Shown here: one piece after another, positions 17,901-25,321 of the stretch | Layout of the letters: each line of letters starts with the position of its first letter | How positions within the stretch are numbered: position 1 is the first letter of the stretch | DNA from: Methylomicrobium agile | GTDB lineage: Bacteria > Pseudomonadota > Gammaproteobacteria > Methylococcales > Methylomonadaceae | Direction: 5' to 3' | DNA: 64,000 nt | Assembly: GCF_000733855.1 (NCBI RefSeq) | Contig: NZ_JPOJ01000001.1 | Coordinates: 2,621,001-2,685,000, forward strand | Position numbers and translations under genes: made by a program | Notes under the pieces: model-generated | Database searches by the model: none | The model's input: only the letters and a program-made list of their open reading frames with translations | Told to the model about the DNA's origin: nothing

Positions 17901-18170
17901 GCGGATGCGCAATGCGTTCACCCTTTCGGTACGGAAGAGAAATTGCCGGCCGGCAGCGCGGCCTGCGCCTTATTCGGATCGACTCTGCTGGTTTATCGCA
18001 ATCCCCAGTGCAGGGATACCTTCGGCTCCGCTGCGGCGATGCCGCGCCGTTACCGTTTGTACGGCCGGGACGGCAGCGAGCGGACGATCGAGGGCCGGGA
18101 ACTGGAAGGCCGGGCGGCGGAGTCGCTACGGCTGGGCCTTTTCCGGCGCGTCGAGGTCGAGCTGGAATGA
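14997..18170 (+). CDS. Large GH94/GH161-like glycoside phosphorylase
   Basis: 1057 residues without signal peptide. The N-terminal part has the beta-sandwich features of cellobiose-phosphorylase relatives (RPAWAFYVNRGQAVASFGIRN split over two strands; LYGHAPSL). The catalytic part contains EGNGDFRDVLQNRRLD (near residue 400), YWSDHWTYLVDLL (near 510) and GRIGIFNYGWLENGSIFLH (near 845). The pattern and length recall the GH161 beta-1,3-glucan phosphorylases, related to GH94 and GH149, better than classical cellobiose phosphorylase of about 800 residues. Asp in WSDHWTY may be the general acid. The reaction would be phosphorolysis of a beta-glucan to glucose-1-phosphate. Pairing with GH30 and the nearby GH17 supports this. 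Exact family and substrate are inference. Confidence 0.65.
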   Translation: MNQTYAFRDDYRCFVIEQYNERPPFAGFLPGIAGIRGRPAWAFYVNRGQAVASFGIRNKDGAFLEFYPADKAYQLTPSRGFRTFLKLADRDRMIAHEPFQRRAGPDVIQRLYVTAHEVGVDEINPCVGIRIRADMFTLPEEAFVAGLVRRVEIVNLSAQSRIIEIVDGLPQVLPYGLNQWGVKFMSRTSEAFMRVEGVEQNRPFYRLKVWPSDTPEVEPVIPGHFFVGFLNGERNRAVVDAERVFGLAGDLSRPERFFSEDRPDFSTQVTSNRTPSAFQAMTLELRPGERRVFYGLYGHAPSLPDLDSFLAGIDAESFFEAKRAVNRRLPEGITRPAFTATARPLFDAHVRQCYLDNGLRGGFPTAVPGGARLYLFGRKHGDLERDYNDFLLRDTPFSEGNGDFRDVLQNRRLDLFFDPALDAKNIRYFFNLIQPDGYNPCSLRNSSFAVESPQNFASYSGRFPALEKLFDREFKYAELWTALEQAASERPAILQDILAQAQEVEDAEFDRGYWSDHWTYLVDLLINYQAVYPDRLQGLFLEKTYTFFDPTHAVLPRAEKYVMTARGVRQFGAVRARSDKMALIKSRTRRRYQVRAQGGQGEIVYTTLLGKILTLVVNKLASLDPGGVGIEMEADRPGWCDALNGLPGLFGSSVNETIELKRLVDFTAQALADLQGEFSLPAELADFMAGLEALLQRPNLTDDSFWRDGGALKEAYRDKTFMGFAGAERPGSIAGLRAFLKTVSSHLDAAIVKARRPEGIITYFAYEAAQYRKIGPGRAEVIRFRQKPLPLFLEGFVHALRIAEPQEARALYEAVNQSALFDDKLGMYLLNAPLGENALDLGRIGIFNYGWLENGSIFLHLHYKFVLEMVRAGLVNEFYRRIDQLLVAFHDPAEYGRNPAESSSFLVSSGFTVDPRQHGRGCVARLSGSTVELLHLWLYLFLGPEPFVAERGKLRFRPAPLLSKSFFMADAQCVHPFGTEEKLPAGSAACALFGSTLLVYRNPQCRDTFGSAAAMPRRYRLYGRDGSERTIEGRELEGRAAESLRLGLFRRVEVELE

Positions 18171-18358
18171 TGAATCTTATTTCGGCCGCCAGACACAGGT
18201 CGCTGCTGGGTTCGTTCTGCGGGATGATCGCCTCGATGAGGATGCCCCCCGCTGCCGCATTGCCTGCAAGCAGCGGTGAAAAGGTACGCACAGCGCACTC
18301 TATAGCGACTTGCCCCTTGGAAAGGGTGTATCGCGATGAGCGCTTTGCGAAAAATGAT

Positions 18359-19555
18359 TTACTTGGATTTTTTGGTTTTCTTGACCGTTTTTTGGCTGGC
18401 GGCCGGCTTTACGGTCTTTTTCTTTGTGACGGCGGTTTTCTGGGCGGTCCGCGTTACGCCGCTGCGTTTGCCTGGGGCGGTCTTGGCTCGGACGGCCGGA
18501 GCGTTGCGTTTGGCGGCGGCTTTTTGGGCGGCCTGCTTTCCGGCGGCAAGGCGATGATAGCCTGAAGCGGTCCGAAGCGGCTTGTGCGCGCGGTAATGCT
18601 TGGCGGCGGGCTGTCTGTCTACGACGCGGTGATAGTTGCCGTCGCCGGCCGCGGAAGCGGCCTGGATGCCAGGATGCTTGCCGCAGTCGAGCTGATAGGG
18701 CGGTTCGCCCGATGCGCTGGCGGTCATCATGCCGATGTTGCGGTAGGAACCGTCGCCGTAACGGTTGGAGAAGCCCGCATCCATCATGTTCATCATCAAC
18801 TGGTAACGTTCGGCGCTGGTCGAGCCGCCCAGGATGATTCCGATCAAGCGTTTGCCGTTTTGCAATGCGGAACTCATCAGGTTGAAGCCCGAGCCGCAGG
18901 TAAAGCCGGTTTTCATCCCTTCCGCGCCGGGATAGCGGGCCGTGAATTTGTTGATGCCGTGCAGTTCACGGCCTTTGAAGAAAAAGCCGTGGCTGGCGAA
19001 ATAGGGATAATAGTTCGGAAAATGCTTCATGATTTTCCAGGCCAGGACGGCCAGATCGCGGGATGTGGTGACCTGCAGATCGTTCGGCAGGCCGGTCGCG
19101 TTCATGAAGCGGGTATTGTACATGCCCAGTTGGCGCGCTTTGGCGGTCATTTGCCCCGCGAAAGCCTCTTCGGTGCCGCCCAAATGCTCGCCGAGCACGA
19201 CCGCCGCATCGTTCGCCGAGCGGGTAATCACCGCCAGGATGGCTTCTTCGACGGTCAGGATTTCGCCTGCGCGGAGTCCCAGCTTGCTTTGCGGCTGCCG
19301 GGAAGCATGGTAGGAAGCGGTCATGCCGTCATGCAGTCCGATACGCCCCTGGGCCAGCGCCTCAAAGGCCATGTACAGCGTCATCACCTTGGTCAGCGAA
19401 GCGGGATACCAGGGATGCGTCGCGTCGATTTCATGCAGGACATTGCCGTTTTCGGCATCGATCAGGATCGCGGCATGACGCGCGTGGGCGGCGCCGGCCG
19501 CCAGCAGCGCGCCGAACGTCAGCAGGACAATAACAAACGACTTTACTTTACGCAT
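18359..19555 (-). CDS. D-alanyl-D-alanine carboxypeptidase (S11) with basic Lys/Ala tail
   Basis: 398 residues with a signal peptide (SFVIVLLTFGALLAAGAAHA). The penicillin-binding motifs are complete: S-x-x-K in YPASLTKVMT, SAN in ITRSANDAA and KTG in GMKTGFTCGSG. These enzymes trim peptidoglycan pentapeptides in the periplasm. The catalytic domain ends near residue 275. Instead of the usual PBP5 C-terminal beta domain and amphipathic anchor, it has about 110 residues rich in Lys, Ala, Thr and Arg (AAQKAAAKR, TKKKTVKPAASQKTVKKTKK), resembling histone H1-like tails. The tail may bind acidic wall or polysaccharide polymers. It lies between two beta-glucan enzyme genes and converges with the phosphorylase gene. 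Confidence 0.88.
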   Translation of the reverse strand: MRKVKSFVIVLLTFGALLAAGAAHARHAAILIDAENGNVLHEIDATHPWYPASLTKVMTLYMAFEALAQGRIGLHDGMTASYHASRQPQSKLGLRAGEILTVEEAILAVITRSANDAAVVLGEHLGGTEEAFAGQMTAKARQLGMYNTRFMNATGLPNDLQVTTSRDLAVLAWKIMKHFPNYYPYFASHGFFFKGRELHGINKFTARYPGAEGMKTGFTCGSGFNLMSSALQNGKRLIGIILGGSTSAERYQLMMNMMDAGFSNRYGDGSYRNIGMMTASASGEPPYQLDCGKHPGIQAASAAGDGNYHRVVDRQPAAKHYRAHKPLRTASGYHRLAAGKQAAQKAAAKRNAPAVRAKTAPGKRSGVTRTAQKTAVTKKKTVKPAASQKTVKKTKKSK

Positions 19556-19852
19556 TGAAAAAATCTCGAAAACTCTGACCGATCCAAAACAGGCCGGGGT
19601 GCAAGGAGGGGCTGACTGATTGGAGTAAAGCAGGTCGACCGCAATGATCTCCGAAGAAATCAGGGCGATTTAAGCGGTATGCCGCATAAACTCCGCGGCA
19701 AGGAGACAAAAGTTTTTCATCCTGGCAGCTCGATCCCTAAATCCGACTTAAGCAGAAACCCGTCTTTATTATTTTAGCAAAGACTGAAAAGGGGAGAAAT
19801 GTATTTGTAACGGCTTTGACATCCCACTCAGGATACTTGTTAACCATAGAAA
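19556..19852. other. Intergenic region, 297 bases
   Basis: Between the GH17 gene and the carboxypeptidase gene, both on the minus strand. I see no gene, clear promoter or terminator here. Confidence 0.5.
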
Positions 19853-20875
19853 TCAATCCCGCTTGCCGTGGTCGGGCGGCGGAACCAGATTGTCCAGACA
19901 TTCGTAGGGGGGCTCTCCCGCACAGATTCCCCAGGAGTCTCCGAATAAGCCCTCCTTTTGGGATTTCCAGGGTTCCGAGAAGGCTTCGAAAATCACCGAA
20001 GACCATCGGTTTTCGGCCATTTTTTCCAGCGTGGAGCGGATCACCAACGCCTGGTTCCGGCGCCCGGCGATACCGCAATGCTCGCCGGTGCGTGCGTTCA
20101 CTTCGGTCCCGCCTTCGGGCGCATAAGGCCAGCCGAATTCGGTCAGGATTACCTCGACGTCGGGGTAAGTGCGCCTGATCTCATTCAGGCGCTGGACATG
20201 GAAGTCGGCGGCTTTTTCGGCGGGGGTACACGAATGCACGCCCGCGTGCTTGTTTTCCCACCAGGGAAAGATATTGGTCCCTATCCAGTCGACCCGGTTG
20301 GCGAAAACGGTTTGCTGGCACGGGGTGGCGCGGTTGCACCATTCCCACCAGGTGTCGATCGTGGTAATAGGCTGGGCAATCTTCGCTTCGCGCATCGCGT
20401 CGAGGCAGCGGATGATCTCGCTGTCCAGCGCAGTACCGTGGCGGGTCCGGACTTCCGATCCGCAGCTGAGCTTGATGATCGTGTTCGGATAAGTCCGGGC
20501 GAGCGCGATGCCGTGCGAGATCGATGCCGAGTTGACGGCAACATCGTCGTCGAGCCAGAGGATTGCGATCACCTTGATTCCGCGGGCCTCGGCCGCCGCG
20601 AAGGTCGCATCGAGGCCGTTCAGGACGCCGTAGGTCATGATGCAGCGGAAAGGCGTCTTTTCGACCAGTACGTCGAGCAGTTGCTCGATCCGGGCTTTCG
20701 ACGGATGCGGGCCGTAATCGGGATTCAGTCCTTTCACGTAGGGGCTGAAGGCGACGCACTGGAGCGCTTCCGATTGGGGCGGCGTCTGGGGTGCTCCCGG
20801 ATTTTCGCGCGCCGCGGCGGGCCGGAAGGTCATCAGCAGCAATGACAGCGCTAAAAGGAAGAAGATTTGTCTCAT
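19853..20875 (-). CDS. Exported GH17-like beta-1,3-glucanase/transglycosylase
   Basis: 340 residues with a signal peptide (IFFLLALSLLLMTFRPAAA). The mature part follows the GH17 pattern: CVAFSPYVKGLNPDYGP at the start of the barrel, IKVIAILWLDDD, the acid/base region IIKLSCGSEVRTR (the usual GNE is replaced by CGSE, Glu kept), WIGTNIFPWWE, and the nucleophile in EVILTEFGWPYAPEGG. Further C-terminal FEAFSEPWKSQKEGLFGDSWG is typical for bacterial GH17. These enzymes cut or rearrange beta-1,3-glucans in the periplasm or outside. Six or more Cys may form disulfides. Together with the GH30 and phosphorylase genes 5-7 kb away it suggests beta-1,3-glucan metabolism. Confidence 0.82.
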   Translation of the reverse strand: MRQIFFLLALSLLLMTFRPAAARENPGAPQTPPQSEALQCVAFSPYVKGLNPDYGPHPSKARIEQLLDVLVEKTPFRCIMTYGVLNGLDATFAAAEARGIKVIAILWLDDDVAVNSASISHGIALARTYPNTIIKLSCGSEVRTRHGTALDSEIIRCLDAMREAKIAQPITTIDTWWEWCNRATPCQQTVFANRVDWIGTNIFPWWENKHAGVHSCTPAEKAADFHVQRLNEIRRTYPDVEVILTEFGWPYAPEGGTEVNARTGEHCGIAGRRNQALVIRSTLEKMAENRWSSVIFEAFSEPWKSQKEGLFGDSWGICAGEPPYECLDNLVPPPDHGKRD

Positions 20876-20928
20876 GAAAACCTATGAAGATGCGGAAACG
20901 GCGAAAACGGTGCGGACGGAGCGGCACA

Positions 20929-21065
20929 ATGCCGTTAAGTTAAGGAACTCGGTAGACCGGATAAGCGAAGCGCCCTTTTGTGCTCTATGGGTATCCGGCG
21001 TCCGTGTGGCGGATGCGCTTCGCTTATCCACCCTACAGGGTACTTCCCTTTTAACTTAACGGCAT
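20929..21065. repeat. Nested palindromic element with 15-bp terminal inverted repeats
   Basis: A 137-bp element. Its ends are a perfect 15-bp inverted repeat, ATGCCGTTAAGTTAA (20929-20943) and TTAACTTAACGGCAT (21051-21065). Inside is a second perfect 15-bp inverted repeat, GGATAAGCGAAGCGC (20959-20973) and GCGCTTCGCTTATCC (21015-21029). It has no coding capacity and lies between two genes, like a MITE or REPIN. Confidence 0.85.
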
Positions 21066-21114
21066 CGGGGGAAGTATGTCCCGTCCGGCAGGGATATTGC
21101 CGATCTATCGCCCG

Positions 21115-21921
21115 TCAATCGGCCTTGCGTTTGAGCGCCTGTTTCGCCTGATGCCAGAAGGCGTCGAGTTCGTACAGGTCGCAATCGGTCAAACTGCGCC
21201 CCGAGGAAGCGACCTGCCGTTCGATATAATGAAAGCGGCGCGTGAACTTTCTGGTGCTTTCCTTCAGCGCCAGTTCGGGATTCACGTCGAGATGCCTTGC
21301 CAGGTTCACGACCACCAGCAGCAGATCACCGATTTCCTCGCGAATGTGATGGGGATCGCCCGACTTCCAGGCTTCCCTGACTTCTTCGAGTTCCTCCATC
21401 ACCTTGTCGAACACCGGCGGCGTATCGGGCCAGTCGAAGCCGTGCCGGGCGGCACGGTCCTGGATCTTTTCGCATTCGAGCAGGGCGGGGAGGCTGGCCG
21501 CGACGCCCGCCAGCACGCTGGCCGGCTCCTCCGGCTTCGCTTTCGCCTGGCGTTCCTCGTCCTTGGCCTGTTCCCAGGCTGCCTGCCGCTCCGCGTCGGT
21601 TTCGAAGACCGCGTCCGCAAACACATGCGGATGCCGGCGGATCAGCTTGTCGCAGAGGCTTTGGGAAACCTGCTCGAAATCGAACAGGCCGTGCTCCTTC
21701 GCAAGCTGCGCATGAAAGACCACCTGCAGCAGCAGATCGCCGAGTTCGGCGCGCAGATCGTCCATGTCGTTGCGCTCGATCGCGTCGACGACTTCGTATG
21801 CCTCTTCGATCAGGTAAGGGATCAGCGTCGCGAAATCCTGCTTGAGGTCCCAGGGGCAGCCTTGTTCGGGATCGCGCAGGCGCGCCATGATGTCCAGCAG
21901 GTGTTGGGTATTTTTCAGCAT
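21115..21921 (-). CDS. mazG: Nucleoside triphosphate pyrophosphohydrolase MazG
   Basis: 268 residues, the size of E. coli MazG. Both tandem MazG domains are present: LIPYLIEEAYEVVDAIERND with DLRAELGDLLLQVVFHAQLA (first) and DKVMEELEEVREAWK with IREEIGDLLLVVVNLAR (second), each with the E-x-x-E...E-x-x-D metal-binding pattern. The N-terminal LRDPEQGCPWDLKQDF is typical. MazG converts NTPs to NMP and PPi in the cytoplasm, cleaning damaged nucleotides and limiting ppGpp effects. The gene ends the minus-strand run kinase-dgkA-mazG; the PfkB kinase stop lies 5 bases before its start. Confidence 0.95.
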   Translation of the reverse strand: MLKNTQHLLDIMARLRDPEQGCPWDLKQDFATLIPYLIEEAYEVVDAIERNDMDDLRAELGDLLLQVVFHAQLAKEHGLFDFEQVSQSLCDKLIRRHPHVFADAVFETDAERQAAWEQAKDEERQAKAKPEEPASVLAGVAASLPALLECEKIQDRAARHGFDWPDTPPVFDKVMEELEEVREAWKSGDPHHIREEIGDLLLVVVNLARHLDVNPELALKESTRKFTRRFHYIERQVASSGRSLTDCDLYELDAFWHQAKQALKRKAD

Positions 21922-21926
21922 GTCGG

Positions 21927-22862
21927 TCAGAACTCGGCGTCGAAGCTTTCACGGTAGCGCTGTTTGAAAGCCTCCGTGTCGAAGCTGTGGTTCTGCGTGC
22001 CGTTATGCTCGATCTTGATCGTGCCCATCAGGGAGGCGATCCGGCCGGTCACTTCCCAGTCGAATTCGTTCATCAGGCCGTACAGCAGGCCCGCGCGGTA
22101 GGCATCGCCGCAGCCGGTCGGGTCGAGCAGTTGTTTCGGCTGGGCGGAAGGAATTTCGATGCAGCGGCCGTGGGTATAAATTTTCGAGCCTTGTGCGCCG
22201 AGCGTCACGATCAACGCCTCGACGCGCCCGGCCAGTTCCGGAAGCGACAGGCCGGTGCGCTGCTGCAGCAGTTCGGACTCGTAATCGTTGACCACCGCCC
22301 AGGTAGCCTGGCCGAGGAAGGTCAGGAGCTCTTCGCCGTCGAACATCGGAATGCCCTGGCCCGGATCGAAGATGAACGGAATGTCGAGTTCCTTGAACTG
22401 CGCCGCATGCAGCAGCATGCCGTCCCTGCCGTCCGGCGATACGATGCCGATCGTAATGTCGTCCCGGTTGGTCGGTACCGAATTCAGGTGCGATTCGCTC
22501 ATCGCGCCCGGATGGAACGCGGTGATCTGGTTGTCGTCTTCGTCGGTGGTGATATAAGCCTGTCCGGTGTAATGGTTGTCGAGAATCCGGATGAATTCCC
22601 GCGACAGGCCGTTCTGGCAGAGCCATTGCATGTAGGGTTCAAAATCGTGGCCGACGGTCGCCATGATCAAGGGATCTTCGTCGAGCAGGCCCAGGTTGTA
22701 GGCGATGTTGCCCGCGCAGCCGCCGAACTCGCGGCGCATCACCGGCACCAGGAACGACACGTTCAGGATGTGCACCTTGTCCGGCAGGATGTGGTTCTTG
22801 AAGCGGTCATGGAAGACCATGATCGTGTCGTAGGCCATCGAACCGCAGATCAATGCGCTCAT
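21927..22862 (-). CDS. PfkB-family carbohydrate/adenosine kinase
   Basis: 311 residues of the ribokinase fold. The PfkB signatures are REFGGCAGNIAYNLGLL (about 45-61) and LDPTGCGDAYRAGLLYGL (about 246-263, catalytic Asp in GCGDAY). The adenosine-kinase-like variant GGCAGNIAYN and the acidic TTDEDDNQI segment are shared with bacterial proteins usually annotated adenosine kinase, but ribokinase- or nucleoside-type activity cannot be separated by eye. The cytoplasmic enzyme would phosphorylate a nucleoside or sugar with ATP. Its ATG overlaps the dgkA stop by four bases, so it is translationally coupled to dgkA. Confidence 0.82.
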   Translation of the reverse strand: MSALICGSMAYDTIMVFHDRFKNHILPDKVHILNVSFLVPVMRREFGGCAGNIAYNLGLLDEDPLIMATVGHDFEPYMQWLCQNGLSREFIRILDNHYTGQAYITTDEDDNQITAFHPGAMSESHLNSVPTNRDDITIGIVSPDGRDGMLLHAAQFKELDIPFIFDPGQGIPMFDGEELLTFLGQATWAVVNDYESELLQQRTGLSLPELAGRVEALIVTLGAQGSKIYTHGRCIEIPSAQPKQLLDPTGCGDAYRAGLLYGLMNEFDWEVTGRIASLMGTIKIEHNGTQNHSFDTEAFKQRYRESFDAEF

Positions 22863-23230
22863 GATTTAACTCCTATTAAAATATAAGTCCAAGTGATGGC
22901 GGCCCAGACCAGCGACAGCATCACGGCGGCGGAACCGATGTCTTTGGCCCGGCCCGACAACTCGTGGCGTTCCAGCCCGACCCGGTCGACGGTCGCCTCG
23001 ATCGCCGAATTCAACAGCTCGACCAGCAAGACCAGCACCACGCTGCCGATCAGCAGCAGTTTTTCGATCGGCGTCCGGCCCAGCCAGATCGCCAACGGCG
23101 TGGTGACCAGGAATATCAATACTTCCTGTCTGAAGGCTTCTTCATGTGTCCAGACGGCTTTGAAGCCGGCCGCCGAAAAGCTGCACGCATTGAGGATGCG
23201 TTTAAACCCTTTTTCAGTTTGATATGCCAT
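22859..23230 (-). CDS. dgkA: Diacylglycerol kinase
   Basis: 123 residues with three membrane segments, the size of DgkA. Signature pieces are RILNACSFSAAGFKAVWTHEEAFRQE at the amphipathic N-terminus, LLVELLNSAIEATVDRVG with the conserved E-x-x-N-S-x-I-E (catalytic base and metal ligands) and AKDIGSAAVM. It phosphorylates diacylglycerol in the inner membrane and recycles it from membrane-derived oligosaccharide synthesis. The stop overlaps the start of the PfkB-type kinase by four bases. GcvH lies 46 bases upstream on the same strand. Confidence 0.95.
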   Translation of the reverse strand: MAYQTEKGFKRILNACSFSAAGFKAVWTHEEAFRQEVLIFLVTTPLAIWLGRTPIEKLLLIGSVVLVLLVELLNSAIEATVDRVGLERHELSGRAKDIGSAAVMLSLVWAAITWTYILIGVKS

Positions 23231-23276
23231 GCATTACTACAAAATTGTTTTGAAACGGATTGATGCGTCCGGGCGC

Positions 23277-23663
23277 CTATTCGGCCTCGATCATCGCTTG
23301 ATAGGCATCGGCGTCCATTAAGTTGCTCAGTTCGGAAGCCTCTGCGGTTTTTACGCAAAAAATCCAGGTATCGTAGGGCGCGTCATTGATTTGCTCGGGA
23401 CTGTCGGACAAGGACTCGTTGACCTCGACAACTTCTCCCGAGACCGGGCTGTACAAGTCGGAGGCGGTTTTGACCGATTCGACCACCGCGCATTGTTCCT
23501 TGGCCTTCACCCGGCGGCCCACCTCGGGCAGCTCGACGTATACTAGATCGCCCAGCTCCTGCTGCGCGAAATCGGTAATGCCGACGCGCACCACGTTGCC
23601 GTTTTCCAGTTTGGCCCATTCGTGGGTCGCGGCATATTTCAGACTGTTCGGCAAATCACTCAT
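23277..23663 (-). CDS. gcvH: Glycine cleavage system H protein
   Basis: 128 residues, the standard H-protein size. The lipoylated lysine is in [19 protein letters not shown], and the start [27 protein letters not shown] is typical. It carries the aminomethyl group between P, T and L proteins when glycine is cleaved to CO2, ammonia and methylene-THF. The other gcv genes are not in the window, so this copy is separate. In a methylotroph it links glycine to the folate C1 pool, where the 5-formyl-THF cyclo-ligase at 31814 also acts. Confidence 0.95.
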   Translation of the reverse strand: MSDLPNSLKYAATHEWAKLENGNVVRVGITDFAQQELGDLVYVELPEVGRRVKAKEQCAVVESVKTASDLYSPVSGEVVEVNESLSDSPEQINDAPYDTWIFCVKTAEASELSNLMDADAYQAMIEAE

Positions 23664-23931
23664 CTCGTCCTCTCCTGATCATTTACAAAATCTTTAAGCT
23701 GCGCAAGCCTGCGCCAGACGTTCGTTTTTTGCCCATCATACCATCTAAATGCGTGCTTTCTCTACCAAGCCTGGGAAAACGCCGGCGCTGCGGCATCCGC
23801 TCCCCTGCAAAACCGCGGCCGGGAATCCGCCGGCAGCCCGGCGCGAAGATTTCATTGGCCGTAATCCTGAAGCGAGTATATTGTGGGGCGCGGGAGTCCA
23901 AATTTATGTCGATTTTTCGGGTCAACGTCCT

Positions 23932-24603
23932 ATGAAAAATATTCATCGCATGCTGGAAGACATCAAACAGGAAACGCAGTCCACCGCCTTTCTGACCGGC
24001 CGCAAAGCGCTTTCGCCGGAGGTGATGGCGGCGATGAGGAAGGTGCCGCGCGAGCAGTTTGTCGCGCCCGGCATGGAACCGATGGCGTTCGACAACGGCC
24101 CCTTGCCGATCGGTTACGGGCAGACCATCTCTCAGCCGTTCATCGTCGCGCTGATGACCGATCTGCTCGGCGCCAAACTGACCGACAGGATCCTGGAGAT
24201 CGGCACCGGTTCGGGTTACCAGTCCGCGATTCTGTCGCTCCTGGCGGGGCAGGTTTATACGGTCGAGGTGATAGAGGACTTGAGCGTCGAAGCCGCAGCC
24301 CGTTTCGAAAAGCTCGGCTATCGGAATATTCACGTGAAGACCGGCAACGGCTATGAAGGCTGGCCGGAACAGGCCCCGTACGACGGCGTGATCGTCACCG
24401 CCGCCGCGCCTTATATTCCCGAGCCGTTGATCGCGCAACTGAAAGCGGGCGGCCGGCTGGTGATTCCGGTCGGCCGGCCTTTCGAGCACCAGGAGTTGAT
24501 CGTGCTGGAAAAACAGGAGCACGGTGACAACAAGCTCGGCAAGATCCTCGATGTTGCCTTTGTGCCTTTGGTGGATAAGGATCATTTGAAAAAATGGCAC
24601 TAA
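23932..24603 (+). CDS. pcm: Protein-L-isoaspartate O-methyltransferase
   Basis: The frame is open from 23749, but the family begins at MKNIHRMLEDIKQ, giving 223 residues. The SAM motif ILEIGTGSGYQSAILSLLAG, the substrate loop PIGYGQTISQPFIVALM and the post-motif VIVTAAAPYIPEPL are complete. The enzyme methylates isoaspartyl residues in aged proteins in the cytoplasm and starts their repair. A second, broken and signal-peptide-bearing copy of the family follows 49 bases downstream on the same strand. Confidence 0.92.
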   Translation: MKNIHRMLEDIKQETQSTAFLTGRKALSPEVMAAMRKVPREQFVAPGMEPMAFDNGPLPIGYGQTISQPFIVALMTDLLGAKLTDRILEIGTGSGYQSAILSLLAGQVYTVEVIEDLSVEAAARFEKLGYRNIHVKTGNGYEGWPEQAPYDGVIVTAAAPYIPEPLIAQLKAGGRLVIPVGRPFEHQELIVLEKQEHGDNKLGKILDVAFVPLVDKDHLKKWH

Positions 24604-24652
24604 TCGCAAGCGCAAAGGTCGCATAGCTAAATTCGGAGGAAGGAACTTCGCC

Positions 24653-25321
24653 ATGATCTATCCAACCTGTATGCGGACTGCGGTATTGCTGCTCTTTTTC
24701 GCGGGTTTCGCCCGCGCCGAAACCGATGCCTACGTACCGCAGCGCGCGGCGATGGTGGCCGAGATCGAAGCGAATATGGCGTAGACGGCGGGGCTTTTGG
24801 GGCGGAAAGGGCTGTCTTCCGAGGTCAGGGCGGCATTGGGCAAAGTACCCAGGCACCAGTTCGTCGGCGAGGAGATGCGGCCGTATGCCTATCAGAACCG
24901 TCCCCTGCCGATCGGCCACGGCCAGACCATTTCGCAGCCTTACATCGTCGCGGTGATGACCGAGTTGCTTGATGCGAAGCCCGGCGACAAGGTGCTCGAA
25001 ATCGGCACCGGTTCGGCCTACCAGGCGGTGGTGCTCGGCGCGGTCGGCGCCGAAGTGTACACCATCGAAATTGTCGAACCTCTGGCGGCCGCCCGCGAGC
25101 GGATCGCCAGACTCGGGCTTGCGAACATCCATACCCGTACCGGCGACGGCTACTACGGCTGGCCCGAAGCGGCGCCGTTCGACGCGGTGCTGGTCACCGC
25201 GGCCGCCAGCCATATTCCGCCGCCTCTGATCAAGCAGCTGAAGCCCGGAGGGCGCATGCTGACTCCGGTCGGCGACTGCTTCAATGTGCACTTATATTCG
25301 GTTAGGACTATACGCCAATGA
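24653..25321 (+). pseudogene. Exported isoaspartate methyltransferase-like gene, broken by an in-frame stop
   Basis: An ATG at 24653 with GGAGGAAGG upstream begins a signal peptide (MRTAVLLLFFAGFARAE). The frame reads EIEANMA and then TAG at 24782-24784; it continues in the same frame with the rest of a Pcm-type methyltransferase: VPRHQFVGEEMRPYAYQNRP, LPIGHGQTISQPYIVAVM, VLEIGTGSAYQAVVLGAVGA, VLVTAAASHIPPPL. The C-terminus also departs from the family after GGRMLTPVGD, ending in a short unrelated tail, where Pcm normally has a further 30 residues. Two lesions suggest a pseudogene. Its stop overlaps the start of the M23 peptidase gene. Restart at a codon after the TAG could make a cytoplasmic fragment. 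Confidence 0.8.

Noticed and set aside
13531-17921. Open frames of 428 and 529 codons on the minus strand opposite GH30 and the phosphorylase
   Set aside because: Both follow the reading of strong genes on the plus strand; composition typical of antisense frames.
24782-24784. Amber codon as pyrrolysine or programmed read-through
   Set aside because: The gene's end is also abnormal, and no pyl genes or read-through context are seen; a pseudogene is simpler.
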